A DNA stretch of 64,000 nucleotides, taken from assembly GCA_030562195.1 (NCBI GenBank), contig CM060200.1:22917023-22981022 (forward strand), written 5' to 3'. This document shows positions 35,001 to 47,390 of this stretch, in pieces. This DNA comes from Nipponacmea schrenckii (taxonomy: Eukaryota > Mollusca > Gastropoda > Lottiidae). Position 1 is the stretch's first letter. Every line of letters starts with the position of its first letter. The notes below the pieces were generated by a model. That model was not told the origin of the DNA. It did not search any database and worked only from the letters and a program-made list of their open reading frames with translations. Position numbers and translations under genes: made by a program.

Positions 35001-38000
35001 GTAAGTTCTGAGAGTGTAATACCAGGAGCAGTAGATAGTGGTAACAATATACCAGTGTATGTACCACGCTATCTGGAAGGCCAGGCTGCTGTTACTATAC
35101 ATCATGTGGCTTGTGGAGATCTGTTTAATGCTTGCCTTACAGGTAGTTTCATAAAGTAATATAGTACTTGAAGTCTTTTACTGAAGAACTGAATTATGGT
35201 TGCCCATTAATATCTTTGTGTTGATGAGATGGGGGAAAACGCTGCATGGCAAAAGAGAAAATTATTAGTCTTTTATACACAAGACGAGTTCATAACTTTA
35301 TTTAACAATATAATCATACTATAAAACACTGGAGGCAGAATATGTTCTGAAAAGTCAAATATATGTATAAACATATTTATGCATAATTCATATGTTCTTT
35401 GAATTTGTATTTTACAGATCGAGGTATATTGATGACTTATGGTAGTGGAGCTAATGGTTGTTTAGGTCATGGAAATTATCAAGATGTTGCTCAAGTATGT
35501 ATAGTTCTTTTCAGCTGTGATTTGGGGATTTTATAGTGCTTAAGATTACCATTGAACTTTTTCCATGGTTTATATATGACCAACATTGGTGAGGGCTCAA
35601 CCAGTAGTATTGACCGTTAATATATTTGATTACAGGCAAAGATAGTAGAAGCTTTACTAGGATATGAGGTAGTACAAGTTTCTTGTGGAGCATCACATGT
35701 ATTAGCAGTAACTAATGAACATGAAGTTTTCTCATGGGGTCGTGGAGATAATGGTGAGTTGGTTTATGAGTTACTGCTCTTGACAACTAAATAAATAGAA
35801 ATTAGCTTGCCCTTTAAAGAGGCCCAGGCTTTATTTGTTTCGGACAATCATCCGACAGCCTCAAACACATGAAATCTTTTGGTTAGCTAATCAGAAATAG
35901 TCTACAGAGCTTACCTTTGAAATTTGAGCCTTCAAATCCATGTGTATCCATAATTATCTGTGTTTGAAAAATCATAATGTATTAAGAAATTATGAACGTC
36001 CCGCCATATTGGAAAACGGTTCGTCTTGATAATCAAAGAGTTATCCTTCCTGTCGTGCAATAGCGGTCATCTATATAAATAGACTATTCAATTGTAGACT
36101 TTGTCAACAGGACACACTATTTTCAGACTGACTGGAGACCAGCCGCGTACAGTACGGAAAAAAAATGAAAAGTGAAATTTTTTGTTTGAGGTATATTTCA
36201 AGGTATTTTGCGATTTTCTTAGAGCTTGAGTATTTCTGAGGACTGTTTAAATGTAACAAAGGCCCAAAACGACCCCTAAAAATCAAGCCTGGGCCGCTTT
36301 AAATTAACAGAGTTCTTTTGTGTTTTTAACATGGATTTGGTGAAACATTGAATGCTGATTATTTAACTGATTATTTATACTTGGATTAATTTTGAAATTT
36401 CAATAATTTTATTTGTTAGGTACTTTCATAAACCATAAATGAGCATTACATCTAGAGAAGAAAAAAATATTTCTTGCCAACTTGTGAGAAAGCTTATATG
36501 ATAAATTTGATTATTTCCAGGGAGATTAGGTTTAAACAACCAAGAATCCTATCCTTGTCCTCAAGAAATATCAATAGAAGGAGAAGAAATGTTACCAAGT
36601 CGTGTGTATTGTGGTGTTGATTGTTCTATGATAATAACACAGGATTGTCAGCTACTGGCTTGTGGAAACAACAGGTTGGTGTTATAAAAAATTGTATTAA
36701 TTGATCAATGACATGATCCTGTAATGCAGCCCATAGTACTAGTACTGTTACCTTGCTATTGTTAAAGTTGTTATTTAACTGTAAGAATTTTTTAGTTTCA
36801 TACTTATAGCAACATAATGTATGCTTTGAACCTGATGCCATTTGAAATCAAAGCAACTGCAATTGTTACCAAAAAAGCCCATTTGAAATCAAAGCAACTG
36901 CAATTGTTACCAAAAAAGCCCATTTGAAATCAAAGCAACTGCAATTGTTACCAAAAAAGCCCATTTGAAATCAAAGCAACTGCAATTGTTACCAAAACAA
37001 GAAGAGACTCATTTATAGATGTATATATTACAGATATAATAAGATAGGTTTAGATGTAATAGATGAAACTGGTACCAGCATATCTACTATAGAAGAACAA
37101 ACAAAATTTACACCTGTCAGATCCTATCCAATTACTAATATTAAAGTTATGCATGTTGCCCTTGGTACATCTCATTCTGCTATTTTATCAGGTATGTTGG
37201 ACAATTTTGTCCATAGTATGTGTTTAAAAGCCTTAGATCTCTTTCATTTAGCCAACTGATCGGACAGAATTCTGTCCAAAAATGGCCTCACTGATCACTT
37301 TTGCATTAGTGCCATTATTTTGGTTGCTCAGAGACTCGAGTTATGCAAAAGTTACACTAAAACATGAAAATATAAATTGTAGAGAAGGAGAATGTTAATG
37401 TTGTTTATAAATTGATATTGTAGAAGGAGAATGTTAATGTTGTTTATAAATTGATATTGTAGAATAAGGTGAATGTTAATGTTGTTTATAAATTGATATT
37501 GTAGAAGAAGATGAATGGTAATGTTGTTTATAAATTGATATTGTAGAAGGAGAATGTTTATGTTGTTTATAAATTGATAGTGTAGAAGGAGAATGTTTAT
37601 GTTGTTTATAAATTGATAGTGTTGAAGGAGAATGTTAATGTTGTTTATAAATTGATATTTTAGAAGGAGAATGTTAATGTGGTTTATAAATTGATATTGT
37701 AGAAGGAGAATGTTCATGTTGTTTATAAATTGATATTGTAGAAGGAGAATGTTCATGTTGTTTATAAATTGATATTGAAGAAGGAGAATGTTAATGTGGT
37801 TTATAAATTGATATTGTTGAAGGAGAATGTTTATGTTGTTATAAATTGATATTGTAGAAGGAGAATGTTAATGTGGTTTATAAATTGATATTGTAGAAGG
37901 AGAATGTTAATGTTGTTTATAAATTGATATTGTAGAAGGAGAATGTTAATGTTGTTTATAAATTGATATTGTAGAAGAAGGTGAATGTTAATGTTGTTTA

Positions 38001-41000
38001 TAAATTGATATTGTAGAAGGAGAATGTTCATGTTGTTTATAAATTGATATTGTAGAAGGAGAATGTTAATGTTGTTTATAAATTGATATTGTAGAAGGAG
38101 AATGTTAATGTTGTTTATAAATTGATATTGTAGAAGGAAAATGTTAATGTGGTTTATAAATTGATATTGTAGAAGGTGAATGTTAATGTTGTTTATAAAT
38201 TGATATTGTAGAAGAAGGTGAATGTTAATGTTGTTTATAAATTGATATTGTAGAAGGAGAATGTTAATGTTGTTTATAAATTGATATTGTAGAAGGAGAA
38301 TGTTTATGTTGTTTATAAATTGATATTGTAGAAGGAGAATGTTAATGTTGTTTATAAATTGATATTGTAGAAGGAGAATGTTAATGTTGTTTATAAATTG
38401 ATATTGTAGAAGGAGAATGTTAATGTTGTTTATAAATTGATATTGTAGAAGAAGAGAATGTTAATGTTGTTTATAAATTGATATTGTAGAAGGAGAATGT
38501 TCATGTTGTTTATAAATTGATATTGTAAGAAGGAGAATGTTAATGTTGTTTATAAATTGATATTGTTGAAGGAGAATGTTAATGTTGTTTATAAATTGAT
38601 ATTGTAGAAGGAAAATGTTAATGTGGTTTATAAATTGATATTGTAGAAGGAGAATGTTAATGTTGTTTATAAATTGATATTGTAGAAGGAGAATGTTAAT
38701 GTTGTTTATAAATTGATATTGTAGAAGGAGAATGTTAATGTTGTTTATAAATTGATATTGTAGAAGGAGAATGTTAATGTTGTTTATAAATTGATATTGT
38801 AGAAGGAGAATGTTCATGTTGTTTATAAATTGATATTGTAGAAGGAGAATGTTAATGTTGTTTATAAATTGATATTGTAGAAGGAGAATGTTAATGTGGT
38901 TTATAAATTGATATTGTTGAAGGAGAATGTTTATGTTGTTTATAAATTGATATTGTAGAAGGAGAATGTTAATGTTGTTTATAAATTGATATTGTAGAAG
39001 GAGAATGTTAATGTTGTTTATAAATTGATATTGTAGAAGGAGAATGTTATGTTGTTTATAAATTGATATTGTAGAAGGAGAATGTTAATGTGGTTTATAA
39101 ATTGATATTGTAGAAGGAGAATGTTCATGTTGTTTATAAATTGATATTGTAGAAGGAGAATGTTCATGTTGTTTATAAATTGATATTGTAGAAGGAGAAT
39201 GTTCATGTTGTTTATAAATTGATATTGAAGAAGGAGAATGTTAATGTGGTTTATAAATTGATATTGTAGAAGGAGAATGTTAATGTTGTTTATAAATTGA
39301 TTTTGTAGAAGGAGGAGAATGTTAATGTTGTTTATAAATTGATATTGTAGAAGGAAAATGTTAATGTGGTTTATAAATTGATATTGTAGAAGGAGAATGT
39401 TAATGTTGTTTATAAATTGATATTGTAGAAGGAATGTTAATGTGTTTATAAATTGATATTGTAGAAGGAGAATGTATGTTGTTTATAAATTATATTGAGA
39501 AGAGAATGTATGTGTTTATAGATTATATTGTAGAAGGGAATGTTAATGTTGTTTATAAATTGATATTGTAGAAGGAGAATGTTCATGTTGTTTATAAATT
39601 GATATTGTAGAAGGAGAATGTTAATGTGGTTTATAAATTGATATTGTAGAAGGAGAATGTTAATGTTGTTTATAAATTGATTTTGTAGAAGGTGAATGTT
39701 AATGTTGTTTATAAATTGATATTGTAGAAGAAGGAGAATGTTAATGTTGTTTATAAATTGATATTGTAGAAGGAGAATGTTAATGTTGTTTATAAATTGA
39801 TTTGTAGAAGGAGAATGTTAATGTTGTTTATAAATTGATATTGAGAAGGAGAATGTTAATGTGGTTTATAAATTGATATTGTAGAAGGAGAATGTTAATG
39901 TTTATAAATTGATATTGTAGAAGGAGAATGTTAATGTTTTTTATAAATTGATATTGTAGAAGGAGAATGTTAATGTTGTTTATAAATTGATATTGTAGAA
40001 GGAGAATGTTAATGTTGTTTATAAATTGATATTGTAGAGGAGAATGTTAATGTTGTTTATAAATTGATATTGAGAAGGAAATGTTAATGTGGTTTATAAA
40101 TTGATATTGTAGAAGGAGAATGTTAATGTTGTTTATAAATTGATATTGTAGAAGGAGAATGTTAATGTTGTTTATAAATTGATATTGTAGAAGGAGAATG
40201 TTAATGTTGTTTATAAATTGATATTGTAGAAGGAGAATGTTAATGTTGTTTATAAATTGATTTGTAGAAGGAGAATGTTAATGTTGTTTATAAATTGATA
40301 TTGTAGAAGGAGAATGTTAATGTTGTTTATAAATTGATATTGTAGAAGGAGAATGTTAATGTTGTTTATAAATTGATATTGTAGAAGGAGAATGTTAATG
40401 TTGTTTATAAATTGATATTGTAGAAGGAGAATGTTAATGTTGTTTATAAATTGATATTAGAAGGAGAATGTTAATGTTGTTTATAAATTGATATTGTAGA
40501 AGGAGAATGTTAATGTTGTTTATAAATTGATATTGTAGAAGGAGAATGTTAATGTTGTTTATAAATTGATATTGTAGAAGGAGAATGTTAATGTTGTTTA
40601 TAAATTGATATTGTAGAAGGAGAATGTTAATGTTGTTTATAAATTGATATTGTAGAAGGAGAATGTTAATGTTGTTTATAAATTGATATTGTAGAAGGAG
40701 AATGTTAATGTTGTTTATAAATTGATATTGTAGAAGGAGAATGTTAATGTTGTTTATAAATTGATATTGTAGAAGGAGAATGTTAATGTTGTTTATAAAT
40801 TGATATTGAGAAGGAGAATGTTAATGTTGTTTATAAATTGATATTGTAGAAGGAGAATGTTAATGTGGTTTATAAATTGATATTGTAGAAGGAGAATGTT
40901 CATGTTGTTTATAAATTGATATTGTAGAAGGAGAATGTTAATGTTGTTTATAAATTGATATTGTAGAAGGAGAATGTTAATGTTGTTTATAAATTGATAT

Positions 41001-43980
41001 TGTTGAAGGAGAATGTTAATGTTGTTTATAAATTGATATTGTAGAAGGAAAATGTTAATGTGGTTTATAAATTGATATTGTAGAAGGAGAATGTTAATGT
41101 TGTTTATAAATTGATATTGTAGAAGGAAAATGTTAATGTGGTTTATAAATTGATATTGTAGAAGGAGAATGTTAATGTTGTTTATAAATTTATATTGTAG
41201 AAGGAGAATGTTAATGTTGTTTATAGATTTATATTGTAGAAGGTGAATGTTAATGTTGTTTATAAATTGATATTGTAGAAGGAGAATGTTAATGTTGTTT
41301 ATAAATTGATTTTGTAGAAGGTGAATGTTAATGTTGTTTATAAATTGATATTGTAGAAGAAGGAGAATGTTAATGTGGTTTATAAATTGATTTTGTAGAA
41401 GGTGAATGTTAATGTTGTTTATAAATTGATATTGTAGAAGAAGGAGAATGTTAATGTTGTTTATAAATTGATATTGTAGAAGGAGAATGTTAATGTTGTT
41501 TATAAATTGATTTTGTAGAAGGTGAATGTTAATGTTGTTTATAAATTGATATTGCAGAAGGAGAATGTTAATGTGGTTTATAAATTGATATTGTAGAAGG
41601 AGAATGTTAATGTTTATAAATTGATATTGTAGAAGGAGAATGTTAATGTTTTTTTATAAATTGATATTGTAGAAGGAGAATGTTAATGTTGTTTATAAAT
41701 TGATATTGTAGAAGGAGAATGTTAATGTTGTTTATAAATTGATATTGTAGAAGAAGGTGAATGTTAATGTGGTTTATAAATTGATATTGTAGAAGGAGAA
41801 TGTTAATGTTGTTTATAAATTGATATTGTTGAAGGAGAATGTTAATGTTGTTTATAAATTGATATTGTAGAAGGAGAATGTTAATGTTGTTTATAAATTG
41901 ATATTGTAGAAGGAGAATGTTAATGTTGTTTATAAATTGATTTTGTAGAAGGAGAATGTTAATGTTGTTTATAAATTGATATTGTAGAAGGAGAATGTTA
42001 ATGTTGTTTATAAATTGATATTGTAGAAGGAGAATGTTAATGTTGTTTATAAATTGATATTGTTGAAGGAGAATGTTAATGTTGTTTATAAATTGATATT
42101 GTTGAAGGAGAATGTTAATGTTGTTTATAAATTGATATTAATGAAGGAGAATGTTAATGTTGTTTATAAATTGATATTGTAGAAGGAGAATGTTAATGTT
42201 GTTTATAAATTGATATTGTTGAAGGAGAATGTTAATGTTGTTTATAAATTGATATTGTTGAAGGAGAATGTTAATGTTGTTTATAAATTGATATTGTAGA
42301 AGGAGAATGTTAATGTTGTTTATAAATTGATAGTGTAGAAGGAGAATGTTAATGTTTTTAATAAATTGATATTGTAGAAGGAGAATGTTAATGTTGTTTA
42401 TAAATTGATATTGTAGAAGGAGAATGTTAATGTTGTTTATAAATTGATATTGTAGAAGGAGAATGTTAATGTTGTTTATAAATTGATATTGTAGAAGGAG
42501 AATGTTAATGTTGTTTATAAATTGATATTGTAGAAGAAGGTGAATGTTAATGTTGTTTATAAATTGATATTGTAGAAGGAGAATGTTAATGTGGTTTATA
42601 AATTGATATTGTAGAAGGAGAATGTTAATGAGGTTTATAAATTGATATTGTAGAAGGAGAATGTTAATGTTGTTTATAAATTGATATTGTAGAAGGAGAA
42701 TGTTTATGTTGTTTATAAATTGATATTGTAGAAGGTGAATGTTAATGTTGTCTATAAATTGATTTTGTAGAATAAGGAGAATGTTCATGTGGTTTATGAA
42801 TTGATATTGTAGAAGGAGAATGTTCATGTTGTTTATAAATTGATATTGTAGAAGGAGAATGTTTATGTTGTGTATAAATTGATATTGTAGAATGTGAATG
42901 TTAATGTTGTCTATAAATTGATTTTGTAGAAGAAGGAGAATGTTAATGTTGTTTATAAATTGATATTGTAGAAGGAGAATGTTTATGTTGTTTATAAATT
43001 GATATTGTAGAAGGTGAATGTTGTTTATATATTGTACAAGTATTTTGAAATTTGTTTATATTTTGATATTGTAGAAGAAGGAGAATGTTATATGATGGGT
43101 ACTAACCAATTTGGACAACTAGGCTGTGATGACGCACTTTTACCACGGCAACCATATCATATTACACTGTTTAATGATAAGATAAATACACTAGCTTGTG
43201 GTGATACATTCACAATAGCTGCTTTACAAGGTAACTACATGTAGTTTTCTTTTTAATCTTTTATTCCATTATAAGAAATGTATAATTTGGCATTTTTTGC
43301 TGTCAGAGTTATGGTGTATTTCCATTGTGTCATACAGTCACATTGACACCATCAAAATGGAAAATTATTTAAATCACACAAAAAGCACTAGGCTTATGTC
43401 TATATGCTTTTCAGACTGAGAAATTAAAGGCCATTTAGTGCTACCAGGCGTTTTTTGATGCAGACCTCTTACTTTTTTCTTTTCAGATGGTGGCGTGTAT
43501 ACTTGGGGTAAAGGATCACGAGGTAGACTAGGACGTCCAGATCAACAATCTAATTTACCAATGAAGGTGAATATAACTGGTGAAGAACCCTTTCAAGTTG
43601 TTTGTATTTCTTGCAGTCATGGTAACACATTACTGGCTACTAAACGTAAGTGTAATTTAATTTTTGCATACTAGTTTAGCCTATTGTATATATTGTATTT
43701 GGGAGTGATAATTACTGTTGTATGCCTATCTATTATTTGTCCAAGCTAAAGCATGGTTGTTAAGTAGATGTTTCAATTTAAAAGCAATCTGGATTACAAT
43801 CTTGAAGGTAAAATGATACAATCTCATGGTATCATTTGATTTTGTGTTTTTTGTATCTGATTTTAATATACTTGTATATCAGAACTGTTGGATCTGTAAT
43901 TTTGAGTTAGTTGCTTAACTTTAATGATATTTTTCAATGAAATTTCAGCTGTACCTATATCAGAGAATTCAAGAGACTGA
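32084..43980 (+). CDS. NEK8: NIMA-related kinase 8 with C-terminal RCC1 repeats
   Basis: Sixteen exons: 32084-32130, 32276-32481, 32651-32706, 32921-33097, 33480-33529, 33798-33879, 34225-34510, 34702-34874, 34992-35142, 35418-35494, 35636-35753, 36521-36674, 37034-37191, 43075-43230, 43487-43645, 43949-43980. They join in frame to 693 aa, nearly the length of vertebrate NEK8 (about 692). The kinase domain (about 4-258) has the glycine loop GRGAYG, lysine K33 in [18 protein letters not shown] (D128), DFG (D147) and the activation segment [10 protein letters not shown]. The C-terminal half carries RCC1-type beta-propeller repeats ([40 protein letters not shown]). NEK8 acts at the ciliary inversin compartment with ANKS6 and inversin; loss causes cystic kidney and left-right defects in vertebrates. 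All catalytic residues are present. Intron 13 is a 5.9-kb minisatellite-filled intron. Confidence 0.95.
32215..32226 (+). repeat. G12 homopolymer
   Basis: Run of twelve G bases in the first intron of Nek8. Confidence 0.9.
33124..33222 (-). mobile_element. LINE 3'-end fragment in Nek8 intron 4
   Basis: Closely similar to the last ~95 bases of the LINE at 29,533, including GGGTCAGAATTAGG and the AATAAT...AAACTC end. It is a strongly 5'-truncated insertion of the same family, also on the minus strand. Confidence 0.7.
35818..36298. mobile_element. piggyBac-like MITE, copy 2
   Basis: 481 bp flanked by TTAA (35814-35817 and 36299-36302), with terminal inverted repeats (AGAGGCCCAGGCTT at the left, AAGCCTGGGCCGCT at the right). 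It lies in Nek8 intron 11 in opposite orientation to copy 1 and lacks the ~760-bp nested insertion. Confidence 0.8.
36839..37000. repeat. 41-bp tandem repeat, about four copies
   Basis: TTTGAAATCAAAGCAACTGC starts at 36841, 36882, 36923 and 36964, with near-identical units, in Nek8 intron 12. Confidence 0.9.
37370..43074. repeat. 39-bp minisatellite made of splice-acceptor copies, ~145 units
   Basis: The array fills almost all of Nek8 intron 13. The unit is 39 bp: TTTATAAATTGATATTGTAG, then AAGGAGAATGTTAATGTTG. Common variants insert AAG after GTAG, change TTAATG to TTCATG or TTTATG, or have GTGG for GTTG. The real acceptor and first bases of exon 14 (TTGATATTGTAG, then AAGAAGGAGAATGTTA) lie at the right end and match the unit, including the AAG-duplicated variant. 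Because 39 is divisible by three, long antisense ORFs of a 13-residue repeat appear; these are a by-product. Confidence 0.97.
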
Positions 43981-45050
43981 AAGGAAGGCAATATTTATTT
44001 ACAGAAAAATATGGGTAGCTTATTATTAACTTACAGTTATGATAGTTCAACTGCAGAGTAGGAAAATTACATGAACATAATGCTGTTACGGATATGAATG
44101 CTTGAATAACTTAAGGTTTCTCAAATCTTATAAAGAGAAATGAAGTGGACTAGCTCCGTTAAGGAGTGATATAATTTGTTGTAGAATGCATGAATAAATT
44201 AATATGTCATACTTCAAACATTGGGAATCACTTAGTTAGCTATTTTACTATTGTTACCTAAATAGTCATTTAAATTCTATCGTTACCTGATGAACTAGTC
44301 ACATAAATTATATTTTTTACATGATACATGTGTTTTTATATCCGTCCATTTATTTTATATATTTTATAGATCAAATTAACTATTTTATTTCTGTATTTTG
44401 TAGTATAATTTATCTGTTTACCCTTATTTACTGATTTTTAATGAACTTGTATGTTTTGTATGCAATATTAAGTCCATTCATTATCAAATAAAATAGTTTT
44501 TTGTAAAGCTTTTGTTTCAAGTTTAATTAATATTAATCCATCCAGGATGTGAAAATGAAATCTACATATTTATCACTATTGCCAAAGTAAAAAACAGACA
44601 CCCTTAAACGACAATATCATACTAAATAATCTTTTAGGAATAAGTCTGTACATTATAGTTTCGTATAATTACTACAAAAACAATTCATACGATAAAATAT
44701 TTATTGCACTAAACAAGCTGATATAATTAAAAATTATTGTGGTTCAGAAGAACAAAACATATAAAACTTTACAATATAAAAATCAGAAATAGAAATGTGT
44801 TGTTTCTTAATAGGATATCTATTCATCTCATATAACAATTACATTAAAAGATACATATATGAAGCAAAACCTAAGACATAAAACAACACACACTAAATGA
44901 AAAAGGTTAATCTTAATTTAAAATTTAAAGCTTTTGTACCATGTATAGGAATATTAAAATTGAAAGAACTTTCCAAAATATACAATAAAATTAATAGATA
45001 TCACATTATTTCTTAAAATACTTAAAAACATTGACAACTGATCCTGCTAG
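43981..45050. other. Nek8 3' UTR and convergent spacer
   Basis: AATAAA at 44487-44492 likely ends Nek8 transcripts. The rest, up to the TauD-family stop codon, is AT-rich and featureless. Confidence 0.5.
44487..44492 (+). terminator. Poly(A) signal of Nek8
   Basis: AATAAA about 500 bases after the Nek8 stop codon, followed by a T-rich stretch. Confidence 0.5.
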
Positions 45051-46934
45051 TCAGGTTTTGGTTGGAATATTGATACCTTTAATTGTGGTTCTATGTAGTA
45101 TACGTAAACCAACCTGTGACGTAGGATATTGTGTTTCTGGAGTGGCTTCGTGTCCAACAGCCAAGTTATCAGATATTATAAAATCACCAACTTCCCACTG
45201 AAAAATATACATACAATATTTAGGCTAAAAAAACAAAGCTGGCCATTTATATTCAAATGATCCCATGGAACAGTGTTAAAAGTAATAAAGCCTCCTTCAT
45301 CCTATGCTAAGATCAGTACAATCACACATTGCATGAAGTAGAAAAGTTGTTTGCATTATTTATTATAAACATGGCTGTCCACGAGTCATATACAGGGCCT
45401 GAAAATGATGTGCATTAATGCAATAACAGTGTTTTTGCATAATCTAATGAGGTACTGGTTTAGATACAGACAGACAAGCTCAGATCTGGAATGTTTTTCT
45501 GTCTTTGTCATATGCCAGTGTGTACCTTAAAAATAAGTGACAGTTCAACAACTTACTTGCATTGAATTTTTAACTCTTACATAACAGGGCAAAATCTAGA
45601 CCTATGGTACTGGAGATATTAGTCCTGAACAGGAATATGTTGTTTTACTGTGGACATATGTCTACTGGCTCCTGCTACTTCTACCAAAAATTATCATAGC
45701 AAATACCATTATTTGGCATTATACCTATGAACTATGGCATAAAGTGATTTGCTCATCCAAAGACTATATCTTTCTGACAACGAACATTACCTACCTTATG
45801 GGTATAAATAAGATCTGAATTTGTCTTAATTTCACTGTGAATATCATCTAATACTTCAATAGTTTCACTGGTGGTGAAGGTTCGTTCATTAGGTTGATTA
45901 TAGTTACTAATAATTTCTTCAATCATGCCAAGATGGAAACACATAGTCTACAAGAAGAATATCATACCGTATTCAAATCATTTACTACAGACATCATCTT
46001 TTAGTCTAGACAACAGAATCACATAATTAATTTACTATCGACATCATCATATTATATAGTTTAAATCAATCACATACCTACTTCATAATTTACTATAGAC
46101 TCAAACAATCTTATAGAATCACTTGCTTACTGACAGGTTACAATTAGCCTATATAAATGGAATGGAATAATTTTACTAGTTATAGGCTACCCACCGGTTG
46201 TTCAGTAGAAGGATGTAAATAAAGTAAAGGATGAACAATATCATATCGTCCTTGACTGACCATCCACAGTGTATCCCATTTCTGTCTTTTTTCTGGTGAT
46301 AGTTGAGTTATCAAATCACTTAGAGGGAAAAATGCTGAAAATAGTCAGACTAGCTATGTGATATTTCTATATATATATATATTTCTGAAAATGAAATCAA
46401 TATTATTATTCTACATGTATATAGAGTTTGTCTGTCATATTTCTGCTTCATTTTCATTTCTGAGCAAGTTGGGTTTAGAAACTAGTGGTGTTCACTAAGC
46501 TTAACTGTGGTCTTATTATAAATAAGAGTCCCTTGCTTAGCCAATCAAGACGTTATAAACATACCGGTGCTTCCAGTTTTGGGCACTGAAACCATATGAT
46601 ACATGGCAAACCTGAAGGGTTCCCTCATAAAACTTCCATCTATATGCCATCCCGTCCTTCCGACACCTCGGCAACCTTCAGAATTTTCATTTGACACACG
46701 AAAAACGTCTGGATGTGGCGATCTTGGGTGTTTGTAAAATGTCGATTCCAAATCTCCAAACCATTTGCTTATTTCAACATGTCTTTCCCCACTAATAATA
46801 CCCTGATTTTTAAAGATTAAAAGTTTGTGAACGTGGACGTCATGTCTCAGTTTGTCGATTATTTTCTCAGACACAGGGTTCTTCAAATCTATTCCAGAAA
46901 CCTCAACTCCAAGCTGACATTTATGGTACTCCAT
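45051..46934 (-). CDS. TauD/TfdA-family Fe(II)/2-oxoglutarate dioxygenase
   Basis: Four minus-strand exons (46934-46565, 46334-46195, 45947-45795, 45197-45051) join in frame to 269 aa, near the usual 280. The N terminus (LGVEVSGIDLKNPVSEKIID) matches the TauD fold. The iron site is H97-x-D99 in GWHIDGSF with distal H237 in LAVGHEA. R253, 16 residues on, is placed to bind the 2-oxoglutarate carboxylate. The family couples 2-oxoglutarate decarboxylation to hydroxylation of a small substrate such as taurine or aryloxyacetates; the substrate here cannot be predicted. No signal peptide or transmembrane segment is seen. All metal ligands are present, so it is likely active. Its first exon is partly duplicated at 58007-58206. 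Confidence 0.88.
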
Positions 46935-47227
46935 TTCTTCCTTCCGCGTTAGAGAGTAATTTGTCCGTTGTGGAAAAAAATGTTATAATATAGGACTCCT
47001 TTCAGCAAAATATTTTATGCTATTGATTGTATACGAATTAAGTCTAGAATTATTTCTAGAAATCCTTTTTCCTCCTACCATTTGGGGGATTTTGCATGCC
47101 CATTTTGACTATTTTTTGGTCAAGATTTGAAATTTGATGTTTGAATATGCATTTTCTTTCATACTTTTTAGGAAAATTTAATTGGCGGAAGGTTATTTCT
47201 GATAATAATGCTTTTGTGTAGCCTACA

Positions 47228-47390
47228 GTTACAGTCAGGTCCCGAGTTCGAATCCCAGTTGAAGCTATCTTTATTTTTTTTTTTTTATAAGTCGAACACT
47301 ATCTTTTCTCTCTATTTTATCATACAGAAACTTTTTATCAACACTGGATTAGGCTGTACATGGCTAACCCTAGGGTTAACTCTAACCCTA
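47228..47390. repeat. SINE tail and telomere-like motifs beside the Penelope element
   Basis: GGTCCCGAGTTCGAATCCC (an RNA polymerase III B-box; the A-box is missing) is followed by a T-rich stretch, the repeat block ACTTTTTATCAACACTGG, and a run of CTAACCCTAG-type motifs up to the start of the RT sequence. Confidence 0.6.

Noticed and set aside
37352..42827. Long minus-strand ORFs encoding a repeating 13-residue [13 protein letters not shown] pattern
   Set aside because: They exist only because the 39-bp minisatellite unit is a multiple of three and lacks stops in that frame. No start context, splice logic or flanking coding sequence supports a protein.
37370..43074. CRISPR-like array
   Set aside because: Units are directly contiguous with no unique spacers, in a eukaryotic intron. 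This is a minisatellite.
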